This document shows, piece by piece, positions 1 through 8,374 of a stretch of 64,000 nucleotides of DNA. The stretch comes from Haloglomus litoreum (lineage in GTDB: Archaea > Halobacteriota > Halobacteria > Halobacteriales > Haloarculaceae), in NCBI RefSeq assembly GCF_029338515.1, contig NZ_CP119988.1, positions 310,001 through 374,000 of the forward strand. The letters are read 5' to 3'. The notes under the pieces were generated by a model that was not told the DNA's origin, made no database searches, and was given only the letters and a program-made list of their open reading frames with translations. Numbering within the stretch: position 1 is the stretch's first letter; each line of letters starts with the position of its first letter. The translations under genes and the position numbers were made by a program.

Positions 1-1328
1 TCCCCGACCCACACCTGCTCGATGGCGTCGGCGGGCTCGGGGCTGACGAACGAGAGGTCGTCGGTGTCGCTGGCGGCGGCGACCCCCCCGCCGCTGCCGG
101 ACGAGGAACTCCGGGTGAACCCGCCCGCGCTCGGCCCCCGCGTGAACCCGTCGGCTGCCCGGACCGAGCCGTCGTCCGAGAGGAACGACGCGACCGCCTC
201 GGCCTGTGCCGACTCCGCGTCACTGCCGGTCTCGCCGGCTGCGCGGTTCGGGGTCCGGACCAGCGCGAGGTCGTCCACGAGGAACGGGAGGGTCTCGATG
301 GCGGTCCCGGCGGGGCGGGCGGTCGCGGCCACCTTCCACTGCGGGAGGTGCGGCTCGATGGTCCGGTACGGGACCGTCAGGTAGCGCCGCACCCGCTCGG
401 CGTGGTCGGCGTGGTAGAGGTAGTCGAAGTCGAGGCCCAGCTCCCCCGTCAGGGTCTCGCGCTCGTGGAGCCGGCGTCCGTGGCCGTACGCCCCGTCGTA
501 GCGGGTGAGACAGTCCATGAAGAAGAGCGTCTTCAGCGCCTCCTCGACCGTCCGCTCGAAGCCCGCGCCGGTCGCGTCCGAGAGCGGGTGGACGGCGCCG
601 TCGGCGACGATGCGTGCCTCATCGGCGGGACGCACCTCGGCGCCGAGGTAGTAGGCCAGCGGTGCGGCCGTCAGGGCCGCCTCGGTCGTCTCCGGGAGTT
701 CGAGCCGGACGTCGCTCGACAGCGGCTCGAGCCCGCACGTGTCGAGTTCGTCCCCGAGTTCGACCGCCGGCGGATGCCCGCGGAGGCTCGGGTAGGACCG
801 CTCGGGCATGGTCGTACCCAGCGCGGAACCGAACGTGGAGACGGTCGCCAGCAGGTCGGCCGGGTCCGTGGTCGTCGTCACCGTGGCTGCCGGCTGGGTC
901 CGTCGCGAGCGCGCACCGACGACGATGTCCGTCTCGTCGCCGAAGTCGATCCGTGTCTCGGTGAAGTCGGCCTGGAGGTCGACCGTCGAGTCGAGACGGA
1001 TGTAGCACTTCACCGGTGTCAGCAGCTCCAGCGTGTACGGCCCGGGATCGAGCGTGGCCTCCTCCAGGTGCTCGACGCTCGCCACCAGCGCCCCGTCCGG
1101 GTCGCGGACGTAGACGTTGGTCGCCGTCGGGAGTCGGATGGCGGTGGTCCGCACCGCCACCGCCGCGTCCACCGGGTAGGCGAACCGGTCGACCGACGCC
1201 GGTGCCGGGTCGACCGGCGCCGGCGTGTCCAGCTGGTACTGGTGGTTGTCGACGGGGTCGAGCACCCGGAGCCCCGGCTCCTCGGTCGCGGCCTCGAACG
1301 AGACGCCGGGTGAGCCGTTACGTGTCAT
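1..1328 (-). CDS. Uncharacterised haloarchaeal protein, 3' end beyond window
   Basis: An open frame starts at the ATG ending at 1328 and stays open to the window edge, so at least 442 residues are present and the C-terminus is missing. It has no transmembrane segment or signal peptide that I can see. The N-terminal half looks like beta-rich domains (about residues 20-150). The middle (about 190-360) has regularly spaced Tyr, Trp and Cys residues, and the visible C-terminal part is a low-complexity Gly/Ser stretch. The start lies 18 nt after the stop of the DUF7504-type gene upstream, so the two are probably cotranscribed. I do not recognise the family and assign no function. Confidence 0.7.
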   Translation of the reverse strand, partial: MTRNGSPGVSFEAATEEPGLRVLDPVDNHQYQLDTPAPVDPAPASVDRFAYPVDAAVAVRTTAIRLPTATNVYVRDPDGALVASVEHLEEATLDPGPYTLELLTPVKCYIRLDSTVDLQADFTETRIDFGDETDIVVGARSRRTQPAATVTTTTDPADLLATVSTFGSALGTTMPERSYPSLRGHPPAVELGDELDTCGLEPLSSDVRLELPETTEAALTAAPLAYYLGAEVRPADEARIVADGAVHPLSDATGAGFERTVEEALKTLFFMDCLTRYDGAYGHGRRLHERETLTGELGLDFDYLYHADHAERVRRYLTVPYRTIEPHLPQWKVAATARPAGTAIETLPFLVDDLALVRTPNRAAGETGSDAESAQAEAVASFLSDDGSVRAADGFTRGPSAGGFTRSSSSGSGGGVAAASDTDDLSFVSPEPADAIEQVWVG

Positions 1329-1346
1329 GGATGTGGGTTCCGGGTG

Positions 1347-2015
1347 TCACTCGCCGGGGAGCGAGAGCCAGTCCGAGCGGACGTCCGCACCGTGGATGTG
1401 CCAGCGCTGCTCCGGCCGGTCGTCGGTCAGGCGGAGTTCGACGGTCGCGTCGACCAGCGCCGCGAAGGTCCGCGCCGTCTCGCTGTCCGCCCCCAGCGGC
1501 AGGTGGAGGTGGCAGGTCCCCCCGAGTTGGCGGACCCGGCTGGTGAGGAGATGGAGGAACCGGAATGCCTGCTCCTCGCCGGCCGTCTCGACGAGCGGCA
1601 GAACCGAGTCCACACAGACGCGTGGGCCCTGGCCGGCGGCGGTGTCGAGCGCCGCGAGCTCCGCCTCGAAGGCGTCGCCAGCCGCCGCCAGCGTGGGGCC
1701 GACCCCGACAACCCCGTCACGCGACTCGCTCGCGACGTCGCCCGGGCCGCTGGCCGACGCCCCGGCCGTGGCGGCCCCCCGCGATGCCGCATCCAGCTCC
1801 AGTACCCGGTCGGTGATCCCGGGCTCGATGGCCGACCCCGGACCCGTGCTGGCCCGGACGAACAACCGCTCGTCGGTGCCGGTACCGAGCAGTTCGTCGC
1901 ACGTCCGCCCGTGGAGTCGATCCGGGACCGCGCCGGCGACCAGCAGCGCACTGCCGGACCGCCGCAACTCCGCGAGTGCCTCGCCGAACTCGTCCCCCCG
2001 TCCCTCTGGACCCAT
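1347..2015 (-). CDS. DUF7504-type (degenerate RecA/KaiC-like) protein
   Basis: The product is 222 residues and acidic. It begins with an N-terminal GSALLVAG-like strand where a P-loop would sit, but no Walker A lysine is visible. The C-terminal half has FRFLHLLTSRVRQLGGTCHLHL, given here only as a landmark around residues 160-180. The gene at 27323-27922 has a matching FRFLH.L..RV...GST.HYHL segment, so the two are paralogues. Such proteins are common in haloarchaea next to signalling genes, but their role is not known. A TATA-like box on the minus strand (2041-2047) lies about 28 nt upstream of the chosen ATG, which fits a leaderless transcript. The downstream partner gene follows after 18 nt. 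Confidence 0.75.
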   Translation of the reverse strand: MGPEGRGDEFGEALAELRRSGSALLVAGAVPDRLHGRTCDELLGTGTDERLFVRASTGPGSAIEPGITDRVLELDAASRGAATAGASASGPGDVASESRDGVVGVGPTLAAAGDAFEAELAALDTAAGQGPRVCVDSVLPLVETAGEEQAFRFLHLLTSRVRQLGGTCHLHLPLGADSETARTFAALVDATVELRLTDDRPEQRWHIHGADVRSDWLSLPGE

Positions 2016-2439
2016 GGTTACCCGTCGTTCTCGATACGAGAAAATAAGCGTTGGTACGATTCTCCGAGCCTGCAAACGCCCTGCCCGTGGATGGAGGCAG
2101 GGTTCGGATGGGCGCCACGTGGATCCGCCGGACGCTGAACGGGGCCGGGACCACCCCACCGTTCGCTGTCCGTCCAGCAGCACTCGCGCGCGCTCACCGA
2201 TGGTCTCTCACGGTTCCTCATCCCGAAACGTGCGTCCATCTCTGCTCGGAATAGCGAACGAACACACGATTTCGACGGCGAATACACGCTCCGGTTCCGA
2301 CGTGTGTCCGCATTCCGGGCCGTCGCGAGCGTGGGATAGTGCAATAGTTGCCGGAACTAGCAGGAAAGAACATGAAGGTTTATGTCCCATGGACATCCAT
2401 GATGGATTGAGGACAGCACGCCTGTCCATGCAAACGACC
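2016..2439. other. Long intergenic region with nested inverted repeats
   Basis: I see no convincing gene in these 424 bases. The left part carries the minus-strand promoter of the DUF7504 gene. The right part is richer in A+T and holds TTTAT (2379-2383) followed by two perfect inverted repeats that share two bases: ATGTCC-CAT-GGACAT (2382-2396) and ATCCAT-G-ATGGAT (2395-2407). They sit between the putative box and the start of a small open frame at 2428/2440. Confidence 0.5.
2041..2047 (-). promoter_or_regulatory. TATA-like box of the DUF7504 gene
   Basis: TTATTTT on the minus strand stands about 26-32 nt upstream of the ATG at 2015. That is the usual spacing for a haloarchaeal leaderless promoter. 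Confidence 0.5.
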
Positions 2440-2595
2440 ATGACGGACCGACCAACCCAGGAGATCGAACCGATGGTTCCGGAGATGCCCCGCCAGTCCA
2501 CCGAGGACGAGACGCCGACGATCGCACAGGACGGGGGCCGTGTACTCTCCCGCGACGAGGAGGCCGGCGCCCCCCTCGTCCCGAAGCTCTCCTGA
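2440..2595 (+). CDS. Possible small acidic protein
   Basis: A 51-residue frame begins MTDRPTQEIEP and ends LVPKLS. An in-frame ATG at 2428 would add four residues. The composition is acidic and Pro-rich, with no Cys, no membrane segment and no recognisable domain. Support is indirect: TTTAT at 2379-2383 lies 45-60 nt upstream, and two overlapping inverted repeats lie in between. It may be a real, regulated small protein or a chance frame. I do not recognise it. Confidence 0.35.
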   Translation: MTDRPTQEIEPMVPEMPRQSTEDETPTIAQDGGRVLSRDEEAGAPLVPKLS

Positions 2596-2713
2596 GCGGT
2601 CCGTCCGCTCCGCTGCACCGTTCTCCGACCGCCAGACCCGGTAGCCGCGCGACCGCCCGCTGCCGACGCGTCGCCCGCGTCGCTTTTCCCGGCCCGCAAC
2701 CTCACCACGAGCC

Positions 2714-3508
2714 ATGCGACGGTTCGGCGCCGACTACCTGACCGAGACCCGCCGGGGCATGTGGGAGGACTCGCGCGACGCGCTCGCGGACCTCCGTCTG
2801 AGCGATGCCACCGCCGTCCTCGATGTCGGCTGCGGGACCGGCGAACTCACGGCGGTCCTTCGGGAGGAGTCCTCCGGCCGGGTCGTCGGGCTGGACCGGG
2901 ACTCCGAACTGCTGGCCCACGCCCGGAACGGGGGACCCGTCGTCCGTGGCGACGCCCGCTCCCTGCCGTTCCCCGACGACGCGTTCGACGTGGTCGTCTG
3001 CCAGGCCCTGCTGGTGAACCTCCCCGACCCCGCGGCCGTCGTGCGCGAGTTCGCCCGCGTCGCCCGCGAGCGCGTGGCGGCCATCGAACCGGACAACGCC
3101 GCCGTCACGGTCGACTCCACCGTCGACGCCGAGGCCGCCCTCGCCCGCCGGGCCCGCGAACGCTACCTTCGGGGCGCCGAGACGGACGTGGCGCTGGGTG
3201 CGAACGCGCGCGCGGCGTTCGAGGATGCCGGACTGGTCGACGTCCGGAGCCGGCGCTACGACCACGAACGGGTGGTGGAACCACCCTACGCCGACCACGA
3301 GGTCGCGGCCGCGACCCGGAAGGCCAGCGGTGCCGACCTCCGCGAGCGCCGGGGGACGATGGCCGGCAGCGAGGAGGAACTCGACGCCCTCCGGGAGTCC
3401 TGGCGCGACATGGGCCGCGAGGTCGTCCGGCAGGTCCGCGACGAGGCGTACGAGCGCCGCGAGGTGGTCCCCTTCCACGTCGTCGTGGGCCACGTCGGCG
3501 GGGGCTGA
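2714..3508 (+). CDS. Class I SAM-dependent methyltransferase
   Basis: This 264-residue protein is predicted to transfer a methyl group from S-adenosylmethionine to an unknown substrate. Motif I is VLDVGCGTGELT (about residues 35-46). The acidic residue after the second strand is in VVGLDRDSE, and the post-motif segment RSLPFPDDAFDVVVCQ is the usual motif II region of UbiE/Methyltransf_11 enzymes. The C-terminal 100 residues are variable and presumably bind substrate. A CTTTTCC element about 28 nt upstream fits a leaderless start at this ATG. The neighbours do not point to a pathway. Confidence 0.85.
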   Translation: MRRFGADYLTETRRGMWEDSRDALADLRLSDATAVLDVGCGTGELTAVLREESSGRVVGLDRDSELLAHARNGGPVVRGDARSLPFPDDAFDVVVCQALLVNLPDPAAVVREFARVARERVAAIEPDNAAVTVDSTVDAEAALARRARERYLRGAETDVALGANARAAFEDAGLVDVRSRRYDHERVVEPPYADHEVAAATRKASGADLRERRGTMAGSEEELDALRESWRDMGREVVRQVRDEAYERREVVPFHVVVGHVGGG

Positions 3509-3592
3509 CGGCCCCGCGACCCTCCTGACAGCCGCGCTACAGGAATGGATTCCAGCGAGTACCTTTGGTGACCGGGCCGCTAGCCCGACCCG

Positions 3593-4174
3593 ATGAGCCC
3601 CACGACCGAACCACACGTCGTCGCCCTGTGTGGCAGCCTCCGTGACGCGAGCCGGACCCGGGTCGTGCTGACCGAGGCGCTCGACGCTGCGCGCGCCGCC
3701 GGCGGGGCGACCGAACTCGTCGACCTCCGCGAGCGGGACCTGCCGCGGCTGGACCCCGACGCGCCGACACCGCCGGACGCTGCCGCCCTCTCCGAGACCG
3801 TCGCGACGGCGGACGCGGTGTTGCTCGGCACCCCCAACTACCACGGCTCCTACACGGGCGCCCTGAAGGACGCGCTGGACCACCTCGGCCGCGACGAGTT
3901 CGGCGGCGCCACGGTCGGCCTCGTGGAGGTGGCCGCCGGTTCGCATCCCGGGCCGGCGCTGGCACATCTCCGGGCGGTCTGCCGGACGCTGAACGCCTGG
4001 ACCGTGCCCCGAGAGGTCGCGGTCCCGGACTCGCACTCCCTGGTCCGCGAGGACGGCATCGCGGACGCCGACCTGGCCGAGCGGGTCCGCCGCCTCGGCG
4101 AGGAACTCGTCCGGTACGCCGGCGTCGAGCAGTACCCCGAGGTGGCCGGCGCGCCGGGCGCGGCCGGGGACTGA
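3593..4174 (+). CDS. NAD(P)H-dependent FMN reductase family protein
   Basis: At 193 residues this has the length of SsuE/azobenzene-reductase type flavodoxin-fold enzymes. The FMN phosphate loop is CGSLRDASRT at the N-terminus (about residues 11-20). The second FMN-contacting segment is PNYHGSYTGALKDALDHL (about residues 83-100), and both match the family pattern. It probably reduces FMN or a quinone/azo-type substrate with NAD(P)H in the cytosol. A CCTTTGG box lies about 28 nt upstream of the ATG. It follows the methyltransferase after 84 nt and appears to have its own promoter. Confidence 0.85.
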   Translation: MSPTTEPHVVALCGSLRDASRTRVVLTEALDAARAAGGATELVDLRERDLPRLDPDAPTPPDAAALSETVATADAVLLGTPNYHGSYTGALKDALDHLGRDEFGGATVGLVEVAAGSHPGPALAHLRAVCRTLNAWTVPREVAVPDSHSLVREDGIADADLAERVRRLGEELVRYAGVEQYPEVAGAPGAAGD

Positions 4175-4268
4175 TCCGCCGGCTCCCGGGGTCTCCACCC
4201 CTGGTCCCCCTCGCCCGACCGGAAACCTGTAGGCGTCCCCCTGTGAGCCCCCGACGAGGGTCCCCTCG

Positions 4269-4541
4269 ATGGAGAAGGCGCTCTGGTACCTGATCGCCGG
4301 CACGCGGGGTGGCCAGAACCGGGCCCGCATCGTCCGCCTGCTGGACGAGCGGCCCCGGAACGCCAACCAGCTGGCCGACGAACTCGAGGTGGACTACAAC
4401 ACCGTCCGGCACCACCTGGACAAGCTCGCCGAGCACGACGTCGTCGAGACCGGCGGCGGGGAGTACGGGAAACTCTACTTCCTCACCGACCGGTTCGAAC
4501 GCAACCGCGAGACCTTCGAGGAGATCACCAAGCACCTGTGA
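4269..4541 (+). CDS. Winged-helix transcriptional regulator, ArsR-like
   Basis: The 90-residue protein is almost entirely a winged helix. The segment ARIVRLLDERPRNANQLADE precedes the recognition region with NTVRHHLDKLAEHDVVE, and a GGGEYGKLYFLT wing follows. No metal-binding cysteines are present, so it is not a classical arsenic sensor. Its stop overlaps the start of the next, membrane-protein gene (GTGA). Pairs of a short HTH protein with a small membrane protein are common in haloarchaea, and the membrane partner may be the sensor. That link is inference. Confidence 0.8.
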   Translation: MEKALWYLIAGTRGGQNRARIVRLLDERPRNANQLADELEVDYNTVRHHLDKLAEHDVVETGGGEYGKLYFLTDRFERNRETFEEITKHL

Positions 4542-4840
4542 CCATGGCCATGAACACCACCCTCGCGCTGGCGACCGCCCTCTCGGTCCTGAACAGCCTC
4601 GCGCTCGCCGGCCTGCTCGTCGTCTGGCTCCGCAACTACCGCACCTTCCGGACCCCGATGACGCTCGGCCTCGTGGCGTTCGCGGCCGTCCTGCTCGTCG
4701 AGAACCTCGTCGCCGTCTACTTCTTCTTCTCCATGCAGTCGCTGTTCGCCATGTCGACGACCGCCGAGACGGCCGTGCTGGCGATGCGCGCGCTGCAGTC
4801 GGTGGCGCTCGCCTTCCTGACCTACGTGACGATGCAGTGA
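4538..4840 (+). CDS. Small three-helix membrane protein coupled to HTH gene
   Basis: The product is 98-100 residues with about three transmembrane helices: residues 10-30, 42-64 and 75-98. The GTG at 4538 overlaps the stop of the HTH gene and suggests translational coupling. ATGs at 4544 and 4550 are also possible starts. There is no catalytic motif. It resembles the small membrane proteins (DUF7521-like) that follow winged-helix genes in haloarchaea. It might be a sensor or anchor for the regulator, but the sequence does not prove that. Confidence 0.7.
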   Translation: MTMAMNTTLALATALSVLNSLALAGLLVVWLRNYRTFRTPMTLGLVAFAAVLLVENLVAVYFFFSMQSLFAMSTTAETAVLAMRALQSVALAFLTYVTMQ

Positions 4841-5130
4841 CCGGACACGTTGATAATCTGTGGACTTGTGGCCATCTCCGGCGTTCTTGGGCAGTACGTC
4901 CGTGGTAGTTCGGGGAGCTTCGACTTCCGATCCCGGAGCGCGCTCCGAGTGGACGTGCGTCGCCGCTCCGTCGGTGGCCGGCCCGGACCGTCACCTGGTG
5001 GCCGTACCGGTTGCCGGTCGGCTTGCGTGGCGCGAGCGTCTCCAGCCGTCGTGGCGCCGCCATGCCCGTCTGTGCATCGCTCATGCGGCAACGGCAACCC
5101 TTTTGCCGGGCGCAAGGGAACCGGCAGCGT

Positions 5131-6291
5131 ATGAGCGAGAGCGAGGAACTGCACAAGGGACTAGAGGGAGTGCTGGTCGCCGAGTCGGCGCTCAGCTACA
5201 TCGACGGGAGCGTCGGCAAGCTCGTCTATCGGGGGTACGCTATCGAGGACCTGGCCCAGGACGCCAGCTACGAGGAGGTCCTCCACCTGCTCTGGCACGG
5301 CCACCTGCCGGACAGCGAGGAACTGGACGCGTTCACCGACGCCATCACCGAGGAGGCCGCCGTCGACGACACCGTACTGGACGCGCTCGCGGGGCTGGCC
5401 GAGGCCGACGAGCAGCCGATGGCCGCGCTGCGCTCGGGCGTCTCGATGCTGTCGGCGGCCGACCCGGACGACGCCGACCCGCGTGACCTCGAGGCGTCCC
5501 TCGAGAAGGGCCGGCGCATCGTCGCGAAGATCCCGACGCTGCTGGCCGCTTACGACCGACTCCGCCGCGGTGAGGACCCCATCGAGCCTCGCTCGGACCT
5601 CTCGCTGGCCGCGAACTTCCTCTACATGCTGACCGGCGAGGTGCCCGACGACGCGTCGGCCGAGGCGATGGACCAGGCGCTGGTGCTCCACGCCGACCAC
5701 GGGCTGAACGCCTCGACGTTCACCTCGATGGTCGTCGCCAGCACGTTCGCCGATATGTACTCCTCTGTCACGGCGGGCGTCGGCGCGCTGTCGGGGCCGC
5801 TCCACGGCGGCGCCAACCAGGACGTGATGGAGCTGTTCTTCGAGATCGAGGAGCAGGGCGCCGACCCCGTCGACTACGTCACGACCAAGCAGGAGCAGGA
5901 GGACGGCTGGCGGGTCCCCGGCTACGGCCACCGCGTCTACAAGGTCAAGGACCCCCGCGCGAAGATTCTCGAGAAGCGTGCGAAGGAGCTGAGCGAGGCC
6001 TCCGGCGACACCACCTACTACGACTACGCGAAGGCCATCGAGACGTTCTTCACCGAGGAGAAGGGCCTCGACGAGCGCGGTATCGCGCCCAACGTCGACT
6101 TCTTCTCCGGCACCGTCTACCACCAGCTCGGCATCCCGGTCGATATGTTCACGCCCATCTTCGCGCTGTCGCGCGCCGGCGGCTGGATCGGCCACGTCCT
6201 CGAGTACCAGGAGGACAACCGCCTCATCCGCCCGCGCGGTCGCTACGTCGGCCCCGAGAACAGCGACTTCACGCCGCTCGACGAGCGATAG
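5131..6291 (+). CDS. gltA: Citrate synthase
   Basis: This 386-residue protein condenses oxaloacetate and acetyl-CoA to citrate, the entry step of the TCA cycle. All signature segments are present: the N-terminal YRGYAIEDLA, the catalytic His in GPLHGGANQ (about residue 228), the second catalytic His in GYGHRVYK and the catalytic Asp in APNVDFFSG. Its length fits the short archaeal/bacterial type. The ATG at 5131 is preferred over upstream in-frame starts because family homology begins within a few residues of it and a CCCTTTTGCC element lies about 25 nt upstream. About 290 bases before it show no gene. Confidence 0.95.
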   Translation: MSESEELHKGLEGVLVAESALSYIDGSVGKLVYRGYAIEDLAQDASYEEVLHLLWHGHLPDSEELDAFTDAITEEAAVDDTVLDALAGLAEADEQPMAALRSGVSMLSAADPDDADPRDLEASLEKGRRIVAKIPTLLAAYDRLRRGEDPIEPRSDLSLAANFLYMLTGEVPDDASAEAMDQALVLHADHGLNASTFTSMVVASTFADMYSSVTAGVGALSGPLHGGANQDVMELFFEIEEQGADPVDYVTTKQEQEDGWRVPGYGHRVYKVKDPRAKILEKRAKELSEASGDTTYYDYAKAIETFFTEEKGLDERGIAPNVDFFSGTVYHQLGIPVDMFTPIFALSRAGGWIGHVLEYQEDNRLIRPRGRYVGPENSDFTPLDER

Positions 6292-6408
6292 CGTCCGGGC
6301 GGTCCCGCGCGGTTCCTCGAGTCCTCCGTCCACCTTCCACGAGCCCCGGCCGCGTCACGGCGCTCGGCCAGAACCTTTAGCAATACGACGACCGAGTCCA
6401 GTCCTACC

Positions 6409-7101
6409 GTGCCACTGGTCCCGGCTCCGACGCCCTCCACGGGTCTTCTCCAGTCGCTTCGCCCCTCGCTGCTCGTCCCGCTCCTCTCCGCCCCGCTCCC
6501 ACCCGTCGGGTCGCTCCCGGGTGCCGGCCCGGGTGGGTCCGTCGCCCGGCTGCTCGGTGACGTGACGGCGACCGTCTCCACGCTCGAATCCGCCGCGGAG
6601 CGGCTCCTCCGGGGCACGACCGGCCCCGAGGGGCTCCTCCTGATCTTCGTCTACTCGTTCCTCTGTGCGGTGGTCCTCCCCCTGCCGGGGGAGCTGGTGC
6701 TCGCCGTGCCGCTGGAACTGGGCTGGTCGCCGGCGGGGGAGCTCGCGGCGGTCGTCGCCGTCGCGAGCACCGCGAAGGCGCTCGGCGCGGTCGCAACGCT
6801 CGCGGTCGCCCGTGGAGCCACGGCCTCCGGCCCCGTCGCGCGCCTCCGCGAGTTGAAGCCCACCCGGGGTGGCGTCGGGGGAGCCGTCGCCGGACGGCTC
6901 GCGGGGGTCGCCGACCGCTACGGCTACGTCGGTCTCGCGGGCGCGCTCTCGGTCCCGTTCGCGCCGGACACCGCCATCCTCTACGCCTTCAGTGTCGTCG
7001 ACGTCCGGGAGTCGTCGTTCGCGGCCGCCGCCTTCGTCGGAACCACGCTCCGCCTGGCCATCGTCGCCGGCGTCGCGAGTGCGCTGCTCGCGCTGGTCTG
7101 A
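6409..7101 (+). CDS. VTT/DedA-family (SNARE-associated) membrane protein
   Basis: A 230-residue membrane protein with an unusually Pro-rich N-terminal 60 residues, followed by the VTT domain. Landmarks are LLLIFVYSFLCAVVLPLPGE around residues 77-96, where the PLPGE acidic/Pro pattern is typical of DedA proteins, and a second RYGYVGLAGALSVPFAPD segment around 168-185. DedA-type proteins are linked to lipid flipping or proton-coupled membrane homeostasis. The GTG start is chosen because CCTTTAG lies about 30 nt upstream. Confidence 0.7.
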   Translation: MPLVPAPTPSTGLLQSLRPSLLVPLLSAPLPPVGSLPGAGPGGSVARLLGDVTATVSTLESAAERLLRGTTGPEGLLLIFVYSFLCAVVLPLPGELVLAVPLELGWSPAGELAAVVAVASTAKALGAVATLAVARGATASGPVARLRELKPTRGGVGGAVAGRLAGVADRYGYVGLAGALSVPFAPDTAILYAFSVVDVRESSFAAAAFVGTTLRLAIVAGVASALLALV

Positions 7102-7155
7102 CGTCCCCGACGTCCCACCGACAGCCACAGGCGCCTCCGAGCCCTCGGGCCACCC

Positions 7156-7563
7156 GTGCTCGTGTTCGTCTACGGGACGCTGACCGACCCCGCTCGCGCT
7201 CGCGAGGTGCTCGACGGGCCCCCGGCGTACGCCGCCGCCGCGGCCCTCGAGGGGTGGCACCGCGTCGACGGCGACTACCCGACGCTCGTCCCGGGCGGCA
7301 CGTGCGAGGGGCGGCTCCTCGAGGTCCAGCGCCCCGCACTCCACCGGCTCGACGCCTACGAGGGCGTCGACCGCGGGCTCTACGTCCGGGTCTCGGTACC
7401 GTTCGAGGGACCGGGCGACGTGCCCGCGGGGACCGTCGAGACGTACGTCGGCGACCCCGAGCGCCTCGACGCCCCCGGTTCGTGGCCGGGCGAGGGCACG
7501 CTGGCGGCCCGCGTGCGTGCGTCCATCGAGCGTGCGGCGGTGGTCGTCCGCCAGGTCGACTGA
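7156..7563 (+). CDS. Gamma-glutamylcyclotransferase-like (AIG2-type) protein
   Basis: The 135-residue protein has the GGCT fold signature. The substrate-loop motif VYGTLTDP is at the very N-terminus, YEGVDRGLYVR carries the expected acidic residue region, and YVGDPERL lies near the end of the core. Family members cleave gamma-glutamyl amides or release 5-oxoproline, but many AIG2-type proteins have unknown substrates. The start is a GTG directly before the first core strand. It lies 54 nt after the VTT gene and converges with the DUF502 gene. Confidence 0.8.
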   Translation: MLVFVYGTLTDPARAREVLDGPPAYAAAAALEGWHRVDGDYPTLVPGGTCEGRLLEVQRPALHRLDAYEGVDRGLYVRVSVPFEGPGDVPAGTVETYVGDPERLDAPGSWPGEGTLAARVRASIERAAVVVRQVD

Positions 7564-7576
7564 GCCGCGCCCGCGC

Positions 7577-8275
7577 TCAGTTCGTGTCCCTCGGCCCGCC
7601 GCCGTCGGCCTGTGTGGTGTCGCCGTCGGCCATCGTCCCGTCCTCGCTGGCTCGCACCCCGTCGCCGTCGGCACTCCCGCTCACGTCGACGGGGAGTGGC
7701 TGGTCGCGGGTCTCGCCGAAGCCGGCGCTGAGGATGCGCGTCAGCGCGTCCTCGACCCGCTCGTTCGTCTCCGTGTAGTCCTCGGGGTCGACCTCGATGA
7801 CGAAACCCGTGGTGATGTTCGGTGCGGTCGGCAGGAAGAGCACGTCGCGGCCGTCCTCGGTCGTCTTGCCGGTCTTGAACGCGGTCATGCGGAGCCCGTT
7901 CCAGGTCTCCAGTTTCACCGGCGCCTGCAGTTCCTCCGTCCCCGACACCGCCGTCTCGACCGCCATCTTCGACGCGTTGTACACCACCCGCAACCCCGGC
8001 AACTGGTTCGCCACGTCGTCGATCGCCTCCTCCACGAGGTCCCCCAGCGCGGTCCGCATCAGGTAGCCCGCCGACAGCACCAGCAGGGCGAACACGATGA
8101 TGAGGACGAGTACACCCAGTAGCTCCGCGAGGAACTCGCTGCCGTACACCTGCTGGGGCAGCGGGGAGGGCACCTTCGCGAGCTGGCTGTACAGCCACGC
8201 GATGATGTACGCGGTGACCAGGATGGGGAGGATGACGATGAGCCCCCGGGCCGTGTCTCGTTTCCAGGACGACAT
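7577..8275 (-). CDS. DUF502 family membrane protein
   Basis: This 232-residue protein has two N-terminal transmembrane helices (about residues 8-30 and 50-72). A conserved soluble domain follows with QLPGLRVVYNASK, FLPTAPNITTGFVIEV and the ERVEDALTRILSAG helix, the DUF502 pattern. The last 40 residues are an acidic, Asp/Gly-rich tail typical of halophiles. The function of the family is unknown. It lies 99 nt after phaB on the same strand but shows no functional link to PHA synthesis. Confidence 0.85.
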   Translation of the reverse strand: MSSWKRDTARGLIVILPILVTAYIIAWLYSQLAKVPSPLPQQVYGSEFLAELLGVLVLIIVFALLVLSAGYLMRTALGDLVEEAIDDVANQLPGLRVVYNASKMAVETAVSGTEELQAPVKLETWNGLRMTAFKTGKTTEDGRDVLFLPTAPNITTGFVIEVDPEDYTETNERVEDALTRILSAGFGETRDQPLPVDVSGSADGDGVRASEDGTMADGDTTQADGGGPRDTN

Positions 8276-8374
8276 TCCCTACTCCTCGGGAGTGTGTCGC
8301 CCGTAATCAGCGTGTCCCTTGTGGGAAGCGCCGCTCCCGACCGGCCCGGCCGGGCGCGTGGCGCTCGGTCGGGC

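Noticed and set aside
2702-4366. A 554-residue frame on the minus strand
   Set aside because: It runs antisense to the methyltransferase and FMN reductase genes, both of which have catalytic motifs. It shows no acidic bias or domain.
4841-5130. Search for a gene between the small membrane protein and citrate synthase
   Set aside because: The frames found have neither halophilic composition nor a promoter box. Only the citrate synthase promoter is likely here.
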